64,000 nt of DNA, taken from contig NZ_AP023418.1 in assembly GCF_018408575.1 (NCBI RefSeq), forward strand, positions 1,454,415-1,518,414, read 5' to 3'. How positions within the stretch are numbered: position 1 is the first letter of the stretch; each line of letters begins with the position of its first letter. This document shows positions 8,187-15,899 of the stretch, piece by piece. Under the pieces are notes generated by a model that had not been told where the DNA came from, did no database searches, and saw only the letters and a program-made list of their open reading frames with translations. A program made the translations under genes and the position numbers. This DNA is from Vescimonas coprocola (GTDB lineage Bacteria > Bacillota > Clostridia > Oscillospirales > Oscillospiraceae).

Positions 8187-8750
8187 TTACCGCACGATCT
8201 CGCCGACCTTGGGGTTGCCGGCAGCCTGAGACTCGTCGGTGTCGATGTGCATGGTGGTGACGGCGTCCTTGTTGACACGAACCACCACATCGTCAAAAAT
8301 CAGCTTACGGCCCTCGCCGCCGCAGGCCACCTTGATGATCTCGCCGTTCTTCACGCCCATCTCGGCGGCGTCGGCCTCGGTGATGTGCAGGTGACGCTTA
8401 GCGATAATGACGCCCTCGGTCAGCTCCACCTCGCCCTTGGGGCCTACCAGCTTACATGCGCCGGAGCCCTTCACGTCGCCGCTCTCACGGACGGGGGCAT
8501 CGATGCCCAGCGTGCGGGCGTCGGTGGCGGACAGCTCGATCTGATCCATCTTACGCACGGGACCCAGGATGGACACGTTGGCCATCTCCTTCTTGGGGCC
8601 CACCACAGTCAGACGCTCGTTGCTGGCGAACTGGCCGGGATAGGACAGGGGCTTGCGGACGGTGAGCTCATAGCCCTCGCCGAACAGCTTCTCCAGCGTC
8701 TCCTGGGTCAGGTGAATGTGACGGGCAGACGTTTCGATCATAAAAGACAT
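8187..8750 (-). CDS. pduL: PduL-type phosphate propanoyltransferase / phosphotransacylase
   Basis: 187 residues, the usual length for PduL without a microcompartment-targeting peptide. The family moves an acyl group between CoA and phosphate (acetyl or propanoyl phosphate plus CoA), and is unrelated to Pta. Both halves of the duplicated fold carry the expected histidines: ARHIHL at about residue 9-14 and KRHLHI about 119-124, which bind two zinc ions. No microcompartment shell genes are next to it, so here it probably replaces Pta in acetate or propionate energy metabolism. Monocistronic, ending at the shared terminator. Confidence 0.92.
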   Translation of the reverse strand: MSFMIETSARHIHLTQETLEKLFGEGYELTVRKPLSYPGQFASNERLTVVGPKKEMANVSILGPVRKMDQIELSATDARTLGIDAPVRESGDVKGSGACKLVGPKGEVELTEGVIIAKRHLHITEADAAEMGVKNGEIIKVACGGEGRKLIFDDVVVRVNKDAVTTMHIDTDESQAAGNPKVGEIVR

Positions 8751-8825
8751 GGTTTTTTCCTCCTAATTGTTGAACATTGGTCCACTATGAAAATCGTGCC
8801 GCAGCACGCTCCATACAACAGTGCG

Positions 8826-9092
8826 TCAAAGCAGGATACGGATGCCACCCAGCACCGGCACCGGCCGCTCCACGCCCCGGATGGCCCCGGTAAGGCCCAT
8901 GCACCACCACACCGCCACAAAGACGGCCCACACCCAGCCCACGCAGGGGATGACCCCCAGCAGGCCGAAAATACCCAGCACCAGCGACTGGTTCAGGTGG
9001 AAGCGGCTGGCCTCCCGGTTCCCCGCCAGCACGGCGATGAGCAGACCGACCCATGTGCAGTAGCAGACGATATCTGTGGTGCGCTTATCCAT
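8826..9092 (-). CDS. Small membrane protein, unknown function
   Basis: 88 residues from ATG 9090-9092 (MDKRTTDIV), with AAAGGA eight bases upstream. At least two, probably three, membrane segments (about 8-25, 36-58, 58-75) with a short polar loop NREASRFHLNQSL between them, resembling the small DUF4870-like or YccF-like proteins. No catalytic motif. Transcribed leftward just before pduL; a 76-base gap separates them, so they might share a transcript. Confidence 0.6.
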   Translation of the reverse strand: MDKRTTDIVCYCTWVGLLIAVLAGNREASRFHLNQSLVLGIFGLLGVIPCVGWVWAVFVAVWWCMGLTGAIRGVERPVPVLGGIRILL

Positions 9093-9175
9093 AGAAGTCA
9101 TCCTTTTCCATATGCTATATGGCATTGTAGCACATTCTCCCCGGTGTTTCAAGAGACAGGGCGCTATAAATTCCC

Positions 9176-9203
9176 TTGCAATCCCGTAAAAATCTGCTAT
9201 AAT
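9176..9203 (+). promoter_or_regulatory. Promoter of the LysR gene
   Basis: TTGCAA at 9176-9181 and a consensus TATAAT at 9198-9203 with a 16-base spacer, 54 bases upstream of the LysR start. Confidence 0.6.
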
Positions 9204-9257
9204 GACAGCATATTGCATCAGTGATATATATTATCCCTATTTATGAGGTCCTGCATC

Positions 9258-10181
9258 ATGTCTGTGAAATTGGAGCTTTATCGTGTATTCAAGGAGGTGG
9301 CCGAAGCCGGCAACATCACCGCCGCCGCTCAGGCCCTGTATATCTCCCAGTCCGCCGTCAGCCAGTCCATCAAGCAGCTGGAGGGCGAGCTGCAGACCCG
9401 TCTGTTTGCCCGCAACTCCCGTGGCGTGGCCCTGACGCCGGACGGCCGGATGCTGTACGAGTACGTCCGCAGCGCCATCGGCCTGCTGGAGACCGGCGAG
9501 GAGAAGCTGTCCCAGAGCCGGGAGCTGCAGATGGGACACCTGACCATCGGCGCCAGCGACACCGTCACCAGCCAGTTCCTGCTGCCGTATCTGGATCGAT
9601 TCCACCGGCAGTATCCCGCCATCCACATCCAGATCGTCTCCGGCCGCAGCCACAAGGTGCTGGGGCTGCTGCAGTCCGGCAAGGTGGATATCGCCTTTGC
9701 CAGCACCCCCCAGGAGTCCGCCTCGCTGGAGACGCACCCCTGCTTCGCCACCCACTCCGTGTTCGTAGCGTCGGCGGACTACCCCTGCGACTTCGGCCAT
9801 GTCTATTCTCTGGCGGAGATCGCCGCCTTCCCCCTGATCCTTTTGGAGCGCAAGGCCTCCTCCCGGCTGTATCTGGAGAAGTACTTCCTGCAAAATGGCC
9901 AGCGGCTGCATCCGGAGATCGAGCTGGGCGCACGGAGCCTGCTGGTAGATCTGGCGGCGATTGGCTTCGGGGTGGCGGGCGTCACGGAGGAGTTTGTCCA
10001 CGAAGAGCTGTCGAAGGGTCGACTGCGGAAGCTGGCTACGGACTTCGAGATCCCGCCCCGCAGCGTGGATCTATGCGTCCTGCGGGACGTGCCTCTGACC
10101 CCGGCGGCCCAGCGGTTTGCCGACTTCGTAAAGGACAGCTTATCCCAGCGTTCAGGCGCGCCTCTGAACTGGGAGAACTGA
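9258..10181 (+). CDS. LysR-family transcriptional regulator
   Basis: 307 residues from ATG 9258 (MSVKLELYRVF), with GAGG ten bases upstream; an earlier ATG at 9243 lacks a binding site. N-terminal winged helix about 1-62 (AGNITAAAQALYISQSAVSQSIKQLE), then a two-lobed effector domain about 90-295 (GHLTIGASDTV, LQSGKVDIAFA, LLVDLAAIGFGVAG). The subfamily resembles CysL/CbbR-like regulators but the ligand is unknown. It lies upstream of xpt-guaA in the same direction, yet a strong terminator separates them, so control of purine genes is not implied. Confidence 0.9.
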   Translation: MSVKLELYRVFKEVAEAGNITAAAQALYISQSAVSQSIKQLEGELQTRLFARNSRGVALTPDGRMLYEYVRSAIGLLETGEEKLSQSRELQMGHLTIGASDTVTSQFLLPYLDRFHRQYPAIHIQIVSGRSHKVLGLLQSGKVDIAFASTPQESASLETHPCFATHSVFVASADYPCDFGHVYSLAEIAAFPLILLERKASSRLYLEKYFLQNGQRLHPEIELGARSLLVDLAAIGFGVAGVTEEFVHEELSKGRLRKLATDFEIPPRSVDLCVLRDVPLTPAAQRFADFVKDSLSQRSGAPLNWEN

Positions 10182-10189
10182 CAAATACC

Positions 10190-10234
10190 GGGAGAAAAAC
10201 CAAGAAAAGCTTGGTTTTTCTCCCTATTGTTTTT
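10190..10234 (+). terminator. Terminator after the LysR gene
   Basis: GGGAGAAAAACCAAG (10190-10204) pairs perfectly with CTTGGTTTTTCTCCC (10210-10224), followed by TATTGTTTTT. Confidence 0.92.
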
Positions 10235-10305
10235 CCCCCGGAAATTGGGCAGAATAGGGTCAATATGGTGGAGTACCAGCGACTTATAATAAAGGAGTGT
10301 GGATC

Positions 10306-10890
10306 GTGGAAGCATTGAAAGAGCGTATCCGCCGGGAGGGCCGTGTCCTGCCCGGCAACATCATCAAGGTAGACGGGTTTTTGAACCATCGGGTGGACAC
10401 CGCCTTCATGGAGGAACTGGCGGACGAGTTCGCTCGCTATTTTGACGTCAGCAAGATCACCATGGTGCTGACTGCCGAGGCCAGCGGCATCGCTCTGGCT
10501 ACCATCTGCGCCAATAAGTACGGCGTGCCCATGGTGTTTGCCAAGAAGGCCAAGAGCGACAACATCGAGGGTGGCCTGTACCAGAGCGAGATCTTCTCTT
10601 ATACTTACAAGAAGAAGGCCACCCTCATCGTGGCGCAGGAGTGGCTGGGGCCGGAGGACAAGGTCCTTATCATCGACGACTTCATGGCTAAGGGCTACGC
10701 CATGCAGGGTCTCATCGACATCGTCAATGCCGCCGGCGCCGAGCTGGTGGGCATCGGCGTGGCGGTGGAAAAGGGCTTCCAGCACGGCGGCGACTCCTTC
10801 CGTGAGCAGGGCTACAACATCCACTCTCTGGCCGTTATCGAGGAGGCTACGCCCGACCACATCACCTTCCGGGAGGATGATCCGGTATGA
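10306..10890 (+). CDS. xpt: Xanthine phosphoribosyltransferase
   Basis: 194 residues, the normal length, starting at GTG 10306 (MEALKERIR) eight bases after AAAGGAG; the GTG at 10297 overlaps that site and is rejected. The enzyme makes XMP from xanthine and PRPP. The PRPP-binding loop is at about residues 121-130 ([10 protein letters not shown]), and the [11 protein letters not shown] segment at 55-65 binds the pyrophosphate side. It overlaps guaA by four bases (ATGA), giving a direct salvage route xanthine to XMP to GMP. A TATAAT at 10285-10290 lies unusually close to the start. Confidence 0.94.
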   Translation: MEALKERIRREGRVLPGNIIKVDGFLNHRVDTAFMEELADEFARYFDVSKITMVLTAEASGIALATICANKYGVPMVFAKKAKSDNIEGGLYQSEIFSYTYKKKATLIVAQEWLGPEDKVLIIDDFMAKGYAMQGLIDIVNAAGAELVGIGVAVEKGFQHGGDSFREQGYNIHSLAVIEEATPDHITFREDDPV

Positions 10891-12419
10891 AAAAGGTTTT
10901 AGTGCTGGACTTCGGCGGCCAGTATAATCTGCTGGTGGCTCGCCGTGTCCGTGAATGCGGCGTATACTGCGAGATCCGCTCTTGGCGGGAGTCTATGGAG
11001 CATATCCGGGCCTTCCAGCCTGACGCTCTCATTTTCACCGGTGGCCCCGCCACGGTATTCGAACCCAATGCTCCCATGGTGGATCCCGCCCTGTTCTCTA
11101 TGGGTATTCCCGTGCTGGGCATCTGCTACGGCCAGCAGCTGATGATCCATCTGCTGGGCGGCCAGTGCCGCCGGGCCGAGACCCGTGAGTACGGCAAGGT
11201 AGAGCTGACCCATAACGGCAAGAGCCCTCTGTTTAAGGATATCCCCGCCACCGCCGTGTACTGGATGAGCCACGGCGTGGAGGTGGAGACGCTGGCCCCC
11301 GGCTTCGAGGTGGTGGCCTCCACCGACGGCTGCCGCTGCGCTGCCATCCAGTGCGCCGAGAAGCAGCTTTACGGCGTGCAGTTCCACCCGGAGGTGCTCC
11401 ACACCCAGTACGGCAAGGAGCTGCTGCAGAATTTCCTATACGGCATCTGCGGCTTCACCGCCGAGTGGACCATGGCGTCCTATCTGGAGGAGGCCGTGGC
11501 GGAGTGCCGGGCCAAGATCGGCAGTGGCCGTGTGCTGCTGGCTCTCTCCGGCGGCGTGGACAGCTCTGTGGCTGCCGCCCTGCTGCAGCGTGCCGTGGGC
11601 GATCAGTTGACCTGTATCTTCGTGGATCACGGTCTGCTGCGGAAGGACGAGGGCGATCAGGTGGAGGAGGTCATGACCCACCAGTTCCATGTGGACGTGC
11701 GCCGGGTCAACGCCAAGGACCGCTTCCTCTCCAGGCTGGCCGGTGTCACCGATCCGGAGGCCAAGCGCAAGATCATCGGCGAGGAGTTCATCCGGGTCTT
11801 TGAGGCCGAGGCCAAGAAGATCGGCGCCGTAGATTTCCTGGCACAGGGTACCATCTATCCTGACGTGGTGGAGTCCGGTCTGGGCGGCGAGTCCGTGGTC
11901 ATCAAGAGCCACCATAATGTGGGCGGCTTGCCAGACTGCGTGGACTTCAAGGACATCGTGGAGCCCTTACGGCGGCTGTTCAAGGACGAGGTGCGGCAGC
12001 TGGGCATCGAGCTGGGCCTGCCGGAGCAGCTGGTGTGGCGCCAGCCCTTCCCCGGCCCCGGTCTGGCCATCCGTGTCATCGGTGAGATCACCGAGGAAAA
12101 GCTGGAGATTCTGCGGGATGCCGATGCCATCTTCCGGGAGGAGATGGCTCTGGCGGGATTGGACCGTACCACCAGTCAGTACTTTGCCGTGCTGACCAGC
12201 GTCCGCAGCGTGGGCGTCATGGGCGACGAGCGCACCTACGACTATACGCTGGCCCTGCGGGCGGTGCAGTCTCAGGACTTCATGACCGCTACGTGGTCCC
12301 GCCTGCCCTATGAGCTGCTGGATAAGGTCAGCGGCCGCATCGTGGGTGAGGTGAAGCATATCAACCGCATCGTCTACGATATCACCTCTAAGCCCCCCGC
12401 AACCGTGGAGTGGGAGTAA
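10887..12419 (+). CDS. guaA: GMP synthase (glutamine-hydrolysing)
   Basis: 510 residues, full length. Converts XMP to GMP using ATP and glutamine. The class I glutamine amidotransferase domain covers about 1-190, with nucleophile Cys80 in GICYGQQ and the FHPEV His/Glu pair. The ATP pyrophosphatase domain follows, with SGGVDS at 221-226, and the GMP synthase dimerization domain ends in [11 protein letters not shown]. Coupled to xpt. The 3' end of guaA is a known insertion site for genomic islands in Bacillota, and an integrase lies 95 bases downstream here. Confidence 0.97.
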   Translation: MKKVLVLDFGGQYNLLVARRVRECGVYCEIRSWRESMEHIRAFQPDALIFTGGPATVFEPNAPMVDPALFSMGIPVLGICYGQQLMIHLLGGQCRRAETREYGKVELTHNGKSPLFKDIPATAVYWMSHGVEVETLAPGFEVVASTDGCRCAAIQCAEKQLYGVQFHPEVLHTQYGKELLQNFLYGICGFTAEWTMASYLEEAVAECRAKIGSGRVLLALSGGVDSSVAAALLQRAVGDQLTCIFVDHGLLRKDEGDQVEEVMTHQFHVDVRRVNAKDRFLSRLAGVTDPEAKRKIIGEEFIRVFEAEAKKIGAVDFLAQGTIYPDVVESGLGGESVVIKSHHNVGGLPDCVDFKDIVEPLRRLFKDEVRQLGIELGLPEQLVWRQPFPGPGLAIRVIGEITEEKLEILRDADAIFREEMALAGLDRTTSQYFAVLTSVRSVGVMGDERTYDYTLALRAVQSQDFMTATWSRLPYELLDKVSGRIVGEVKHINRIVYDITSKPPATVEWE

Positions 12420-12429
12420 TCGCCACTTA

Positions 12430-12472
12430 CCCGAAAACCCTTTATTTTCAAGGGTTTTCGGGTTTCTTTTTT
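12430..12472 (+). terminator. guaA terminator
   Basis: CCCGAAAACCCTT (12430-12442) and AAGGGTTTTCGGG (12450-12462) form a perfect stem followed by TTTCTTTTTT. Confidence 0.93.
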
Positions 12473-12514
12473 GCTCCGGGTACATGAAAGGTACACGGCG
12501 GGTACACGAAAAAT

Positions 12515-13573
12515 TTATGCGAAAGCCTCCAAGCGGTCTGCAACTTCCCCGTGTTTTGTCGGGTACAGGTGGGAATAAATCTCCAAAGTTGTCGTTACGC
12601 TCTCATGCCCGAGGCGTTCGCTGATCAGCAGCGGTGCAAAACCGAGTTCAATCAGCAAGCTGGCGTGGCTGTGACGAAGATCGTGCACCCGTATCTCCCG
12701 GAGTCCGGTCTTCTTGCAGCCCCTTTCCATTTCGTGCTTCAAATAATGCTTTGTTACTTCAAACAGTCTATCTGACGGATCGTAGCCGTACAATCTGTCG
12801 GCATAATCCTTTACCAAATCGCAAACGAATTGCGGCAAGGTAATTTTGCGATTGCTTTTTGGCGTCTTTGGGTCAAGGAATAAGTCCTCGCCGTCTATAC
12901 GCGCATAGTTTTTTGTAATGGAAACCGTCCGTTCCTCAAAGTCGAAATCGTTCAGGGTCAAAGCTAGCATTTCTCCGGATCGCATTCCTGTCCAGTAAAG
13001 CAGATTAAAGATGACCTTGGACTGCAGCTTATCACTGACAGCATCAATAAAAATCTTGAATTCGTCCGCTGTCCAGATCTGTTCCAAGCCAGAATTCTTT
13101 TTACCGATAGTTCCGCTTTTTTGTACCGGATTGCTGCCGAGGCCGTAATACTTGACTGCAAAATTGAAAATCGCAGACAACTGGCTGTTCAGAGTTCTCA
13201 GATAGGTTGGCTTATAATTCTTCTGATTGTTCATCAGCTCGGTTTGCCAGCGACGCACATTCATCGGCTGGATCTCATTGACTTTCAAATTCTTGAAATA
13301 CGGCATAATATGTACCGCAATGATGTCCTCTTTCCCTTTGTAGGTAGTCGGTCTGATTCTGGCTTTGCAGTCATCCATATAGATCTCTACCATATCACTA
13401 AAAAGCATATCGCAGGAATTTGATGTCTTGCTCAGAAAATCCAGTTCATACTGCTTGGCCTCTTTTTGCAGGCGAAAACCTTTCTTCTTTTTCTGCTTTT
13501 TGGTGCCTGTCCAATCTGTGTAAACAAATTTACAGTACCATAACCCTGTCTTTTCGTCTTTGTAGGTCGGCAA
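12515..13573 (-). CDS. Tyrosine recombinase / phage-type integrase
   Basis: About 352 residues. A TTG at 13571-13573 is the best-spaced start after GGAGGT; the GTG at 13580-13582 overlaps the binding site and is less likely. An Arm-type DNA-binding region with a Lys-rich stretch is followed by a SAM-like core-binding domain and the catalytic domain: Arg in TGMRSGEM, HDLRHSHAS, GHESV and the nucleophile Tyr in EIYSHLYP. It recombines attachment sites to integrate or excise the island. It reads toward guaA, the usual layout for an island at this site, and lies just downstream of the excisionase-like gene. Confidence 0.93.
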   Translation of the reverse strand: MPTYKDEKTGLWYCKFVYTDWTGTKKQKKKKGFRLQKEAKQYELDFLSKTSNSCDMLFSDMVEIYMDDCKARIRPTTYKGKEDIIAVHIMPYFKNLKVNEIQPMNVRRWQTELMNNQKNYKPTYLRTLNSQLSAIFNFAVKYYGLGSNPVQKSGTIGKKNSGLEQIWTADEFKIFIDAVSDKLQSKVIFNLLYWTGMRSGEMLALTLNDFDFEERTVSITKNYARIDGEDLFLDPKTPKSNRKITLPQFVCDLVKDYADRLYGYDPSDRLFEVTKHYLKHEMERGCKKTGLREIRVHDLRHSHASLLIELGFAPLLISERLGHESVTTTLEIYSHLYPTKHGEVADRLEAFA

Positions 13574-13630
13574 TGATTTCACCTCCGATCTGTAAAAGTT
13601 TCATCGCCCGGATACGGTTTCCCTCGTCAC

Positions 13631-13831
13631 TTACAGGTAGGTATTCTCGTAAAAATATTTGGCAGATACCTTGCCCGCCACAGTCAGCTTTCCGGCTTTT
13701 TCCAGTTCACTGTTAAGCCGCTTGATAATGCGGTATGCCGTACTGCGGGAAACACCGAGTAATTCGGCAACATCCGTTGCTGTCAAGTATCTTTTGCTCG
13801 TCTGTAATGCTGTCGGTTTGTATTCCGCCAT
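13631..13831 (-). CDS. Excisionase-like helix-turn-helix protein
   Basis: 66 residues from ATG 13829-13831 (MAEYKPTAL), with GAAAGGAGG upstream. The core YLTATDVAELLGVSRSTAYR is a winged helix-turn-helix of the MerR/Xis type, followed by a basic segment (RIIKRLNSEL). Genes of this size directly upstream of a tyrosine integrase usually encode the directionality factor (Xis), which bends DNA at the attachment site. It could also be a small regulator of the integrase. It is 58 bases upstream of the integrase and co-directional. Confidence 0.75.
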   Translation of the reverse strand: MAEYKPTALQTSKRYLTATDVAELLGVSRSTAYRIIKRLNSELEKAGKLTVAGKVSAKYFYENTYL

Positions 13832-14267
13832 GTTTTCCTCCTTTCTGACAGCCTGCAGCAATGGAGTATCCTTGCGATATTGTCATTATACTACTTTTCG
13901 CAAAAGATCCCGTGTGGGGCTGTCCGCATATATTTATATTTAGTTTGTGTTCAAATTAAAAACGCCTGTCCGCCGGGCCATTTCCTGCGCCCATTTCAGC
14001 CGCGTATTGGCAGGCTGCCGCTATACGGCAATTCTTCTGTGGGCACGCTCCGAATCGATCATCGTGGCATACTGTCCGCAGATCCTGTATAACTCCCGCC
14101 GGAAGGATATTCGGTTTTCAAGGTGCATAAGCGGATAGAGCTTCTTCCTCTATCCGTTCACTAATAAACACGGGGGTATACCCGCCTTTTCTGCAATCAA
14201 AATTCAAAAAAGCGAAATTTCCTTTTCCGTATTGCCACCCGCATAACTATATATAGTTTCTAAATTC
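13832..14267. other. Gene-free stretch between the xis/int pair and the rightward operon
   Basis: About 435 bases without a convincing gene. Short frames exist but lack ribosome binding sites and family resemblance. The stretch 13,960-14,110 has codon-like composition on the minus strand (a frame reading RRELYRICGQYATMIDSERA before a stop) and may be a decayed gene remnant. The promoter of xis/int should also be in here; I see no clear consensus. Confidence 0.4.
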
Positions 14268-14296
14268 TTGACAAACACGATATATTGTGCTATACT
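14268..14296 (+). promoter_or_regulatory. Strong promoter of the leader RNAs and DNA-processing operon
   Basis: Consensus TTGACA at 14268-14273 and TATACT at 14291-14296 with a 17-base spacer. Transcription should begin near 14303 and run through the two structured RNAs into the operon starting at 14588. Confidence 0.82.
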
Positions 14297-14302
14297 TCTT
14301 CT

Positions 14303-14435
14303 GTAATTGATTTTTGTGCGTTGTCCGTAAGGACCAGCAGTACGCTTCTGCATTGCACATATCGTTAAGTTTGCAGTATGTCAGTAGTATAACTGTGCCG
14401 TGAGGCCGGTTATGTACTGGCATTTTTTATTTTTT
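14303..14435 (+). ncRNA. Structured leader/small RNA 1, three-way junction plus terminator
   Basis: A promoter at 14268 and a terminator at 14380-14435 define a transcript of about 130 bases. Its core is a small three-way junction: outer stem GTGC (14316-14319) with GCAC (14355-14358); arm GTCC-GTAA-GGAC (14323-14334), a GNRA tetraloop; arm GCAG-loop-CTGC (14337-14351). No conserved protein frame is present. It may be a free small RNA (for example copy or plasmid control) or an attenuating leader for the downstream operon. I do not recognise a named family. Confidence 0.55.
14380..14435 (+). terminator. Terminator at the end of leader RNA 1
   Basis: GTCAGTA, TATAACTG and GCC pair with GGC, CGGTTAT and TACTGGC around a GTGA tetraloop, with one bulge on each segment, followed by ATTTTTTATTTTTT. 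Confidence 0.85.
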
Positions 14436-14454
14436 AAGGATATTTATATCCTCT

Positions 14455-14532
14455 GCGAGAATGACACCTGTTCGTAATTCATTACGGACATGAATGCCTG
14501 AAAAGGCATCGGCTGTTGTTCTCGCTTTTTTT
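14455..14532 (+). ncRNA. Structured leader RNA 2, three-way junction closed by a terminator-like stem
   Basis: The outer stem GCGAGAA (14455-14461) pairs with TTCTCGC (14519-14525), which is followed by seven Ts. Inside are two perfect hairpins: TGTTCGTAA-TTCA-TTACGGACA (14469-14490) and ATGCCT-GAAA-AGGCAT (14494-14509). The outer stem plus T run can act as a terminator, so this looks like a second attenuator in series with RNA 1, 56 bases before the first gene. Confidence 0.6.
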
Positions 14533-14587
14533 ATGCCCAAAAAGCCTTCGTGCTTTTGGAATACATTTTTAGAAAGGCGGAAATCGA

Positions 14588-14752
14588 ATGAAAAGACGAA
14601 CCCATCGGCACTCGCACAGAAGAGTGTCCAGACCTGCTGTGTTCAAGCAGCAGGTAAAAAGAAAGGAGGCAAGAAAGCTTGCAAAGTACCCGCTGAAAAC
14701 GGTATATGTCTCTCGCACAAGGCTTTATCAGCCTCAGAATCGAGGTGCATAA
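14588..14752 (+). CDS. Small very basic protein, unknown function
   Basis: 54 residues, start ATG 14588 after AAAGGCGGAAAT. The sequence begins MKRRTHRHSHRRVSRP and stays rich in Arg, Lys and His to the end (no acidic residues except one Glu), so it should bind nucleic acid. It stops one base before the ATG of the YqaJ gene, which suggests translational coupling. No known family is recognised. It is the first gene after the structured leader. Confidence 0.5.
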   Translation: MKRRTHRHSHRRVSRPAVFKQQVKRKEARKLAKYPLKTVYVSRTRLYQPQNRGA

Positions 14753-14753
14753 T

Positions 14754-15809
14754 ATGCCGAACACAACGAGTACCTACGAACCGCTGGTTTTGGTTGACAC
14801 GGCAGATCTGCCGGAGGAGGAATGGCTGGAATATCGCCGCAGAGGAATCGGCGGAAGTGACGCCGCTGCCATTTTAGGTGTGTCCCCATTTGCGACCGCC
14901 CGCGACCTCTACTACGACAAACTCAAAGTCGTATCGTATGAGGACGGCGAAAGCAACTGGGTGCAAAAGAAGGTCGGGCATTTGCTTGAGGATCTGGTCG
15001 CTGAGATTTTCCATGTGAAAACAGGTTTTGAGATCTATCAGGTGAAGAAGATGTTTTATCACCCGGTCTACACCTATATGCTGGCAGACATTGATTACTT
15101 CATCCGATTGCCAAACGGCAAAACGGCGATCCTTGAGATCAAGACCACAAACTACAACGCCAAGGATCATTGGTGGTGCGACGGACAGGAGATCGTTCCC
15201 GTCAACTACGAGATCCAGGGCCGCCATTATATGTGCGTGATGAATATGGATGAGGTGTACTTCTGCTGCCTTTACGGCAATAACGAAAATGAAGTCATCA
15301 TCCGGCACATTGAGCGTGACCCGGATTACGAGGCGGAAATGATCGCTCTGGAGGGCAACTTCTGGAACTACCATGTTCTGACACAGACACCGCCGCCGTA
15401 CACAGAGGACGGTGAGCTGACGCTTGAAAGCGTTCGGCGTCACTTCGGCCCTGCCGACGAAAACGCCCCTGAGATCGAGCTGAGTGTGCCGCTGGCAAGC
15501 AGTCTGGTGCGCTATACCGAGCTGCAGGCGGAAAAGTCGGAATTGAACCGTGAGGTCAAGCGGGTCGAAAACGAGATGAAACGGCTGCAAGGGCGCATTG
15601 TGGCGGAAATGGGACGAAGCTGCACGGCTACGGCAAACAGCGGCGGCGTTTCCTATTCCATCAGCTACAAGCCTACGAGAAAGCCCGACATCGGCAAGGA
15701 AAATCTGATACGGCTGAAAGCACAGCATCCCGATATTTATGAGGATTATGTGACGGTATCGGAAAGCCGCCGCTTCTATGTAAAGCGCAAATTTGACGAG
15801 GCGGCATAA
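14754..15809 (+). CDS. YqaJ-family viral recombinase exonuclease
   Basis: 351 residues from ATG 14754 (MPNTTSTYEP), with GAGGTG six bases upstream. The lambda-exonuclease-like fold is clear: RRRGIGGSDAAAILG at about 28-42, the acidic residue in MLADIDYF (Asp112), and the ExK motif LEIKTT at 127-132, followed by a Gln-containing helix (NYEIQGRHY). C-terminal helices about 255-310 are charged and coiled-coil-like. These nucleases chew 5' strands of double-stranded DNA and feed a single-strand annealing recombinase. No RecT-type partner is recognisable, although the nearby 18,189 gene could serve. First large gene of the rightward operon. Confidence 0.92.
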   Translation: MPNTTSTYEPLVLVDTADLPEEEWLEYRRRGIGGSDAAAILGVSPFATARDLYYDKLKVVSYEDGESNWVQKKVGHLLEDLVAEIFHVKTGFEIYQVKKMFYHPVYTYMLADIDYFIRLPNGKTAILEIKTTNYNAKDHWWCDGQEIVPVNYEIQGRHYMCVMNMDEVYFCCLYGNNENEVIIRHIERDPDYEAEMIALEGNFWNYHVLTQTPPPYTEDGELTLESVRRHFGPADENAPEIELSVPLASSLVRYTELQAEKSELNREVKRVENEMKRLQGRIVAEMGRSCTATANSGGVSYSISYKPTRKPDIGKENLIRLKAQHPDIYEDYVTVSESRRFYVKRKFDEAA

Positions 15810-15830
15810 ACGGAAGAAAGGATGGTGCAG

Positions 15831-15899
15831 ATGAAAAACGATGCACAGAAAGAAAACGAGAAAGGAGTGGTGAACCGTGGGGTATGTCGGGACTTATGA
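15831..15899 (+). CDS. Possible 22-residue leader peptide upstream of the helicase
   Basis: ATG 15831 opens a frame MKNDAQKENEKGVVNRGVCR that stops at 15899, overlapping the helicase start at 15877. AGAAAGGATGG lies upstream. It could couple translation into the helicase gene, or it may be chance. Confidence 0.25.
   Translation: MKNDAQKENEKGVVNRGVCRDL

Noticed and set aside
9221-10318. 365-codon plus-strand frame overlapping the LysR gene
   Set aside because: Different frame from the clear LysR protein, Pro/Arg/Gly-rich shadow.
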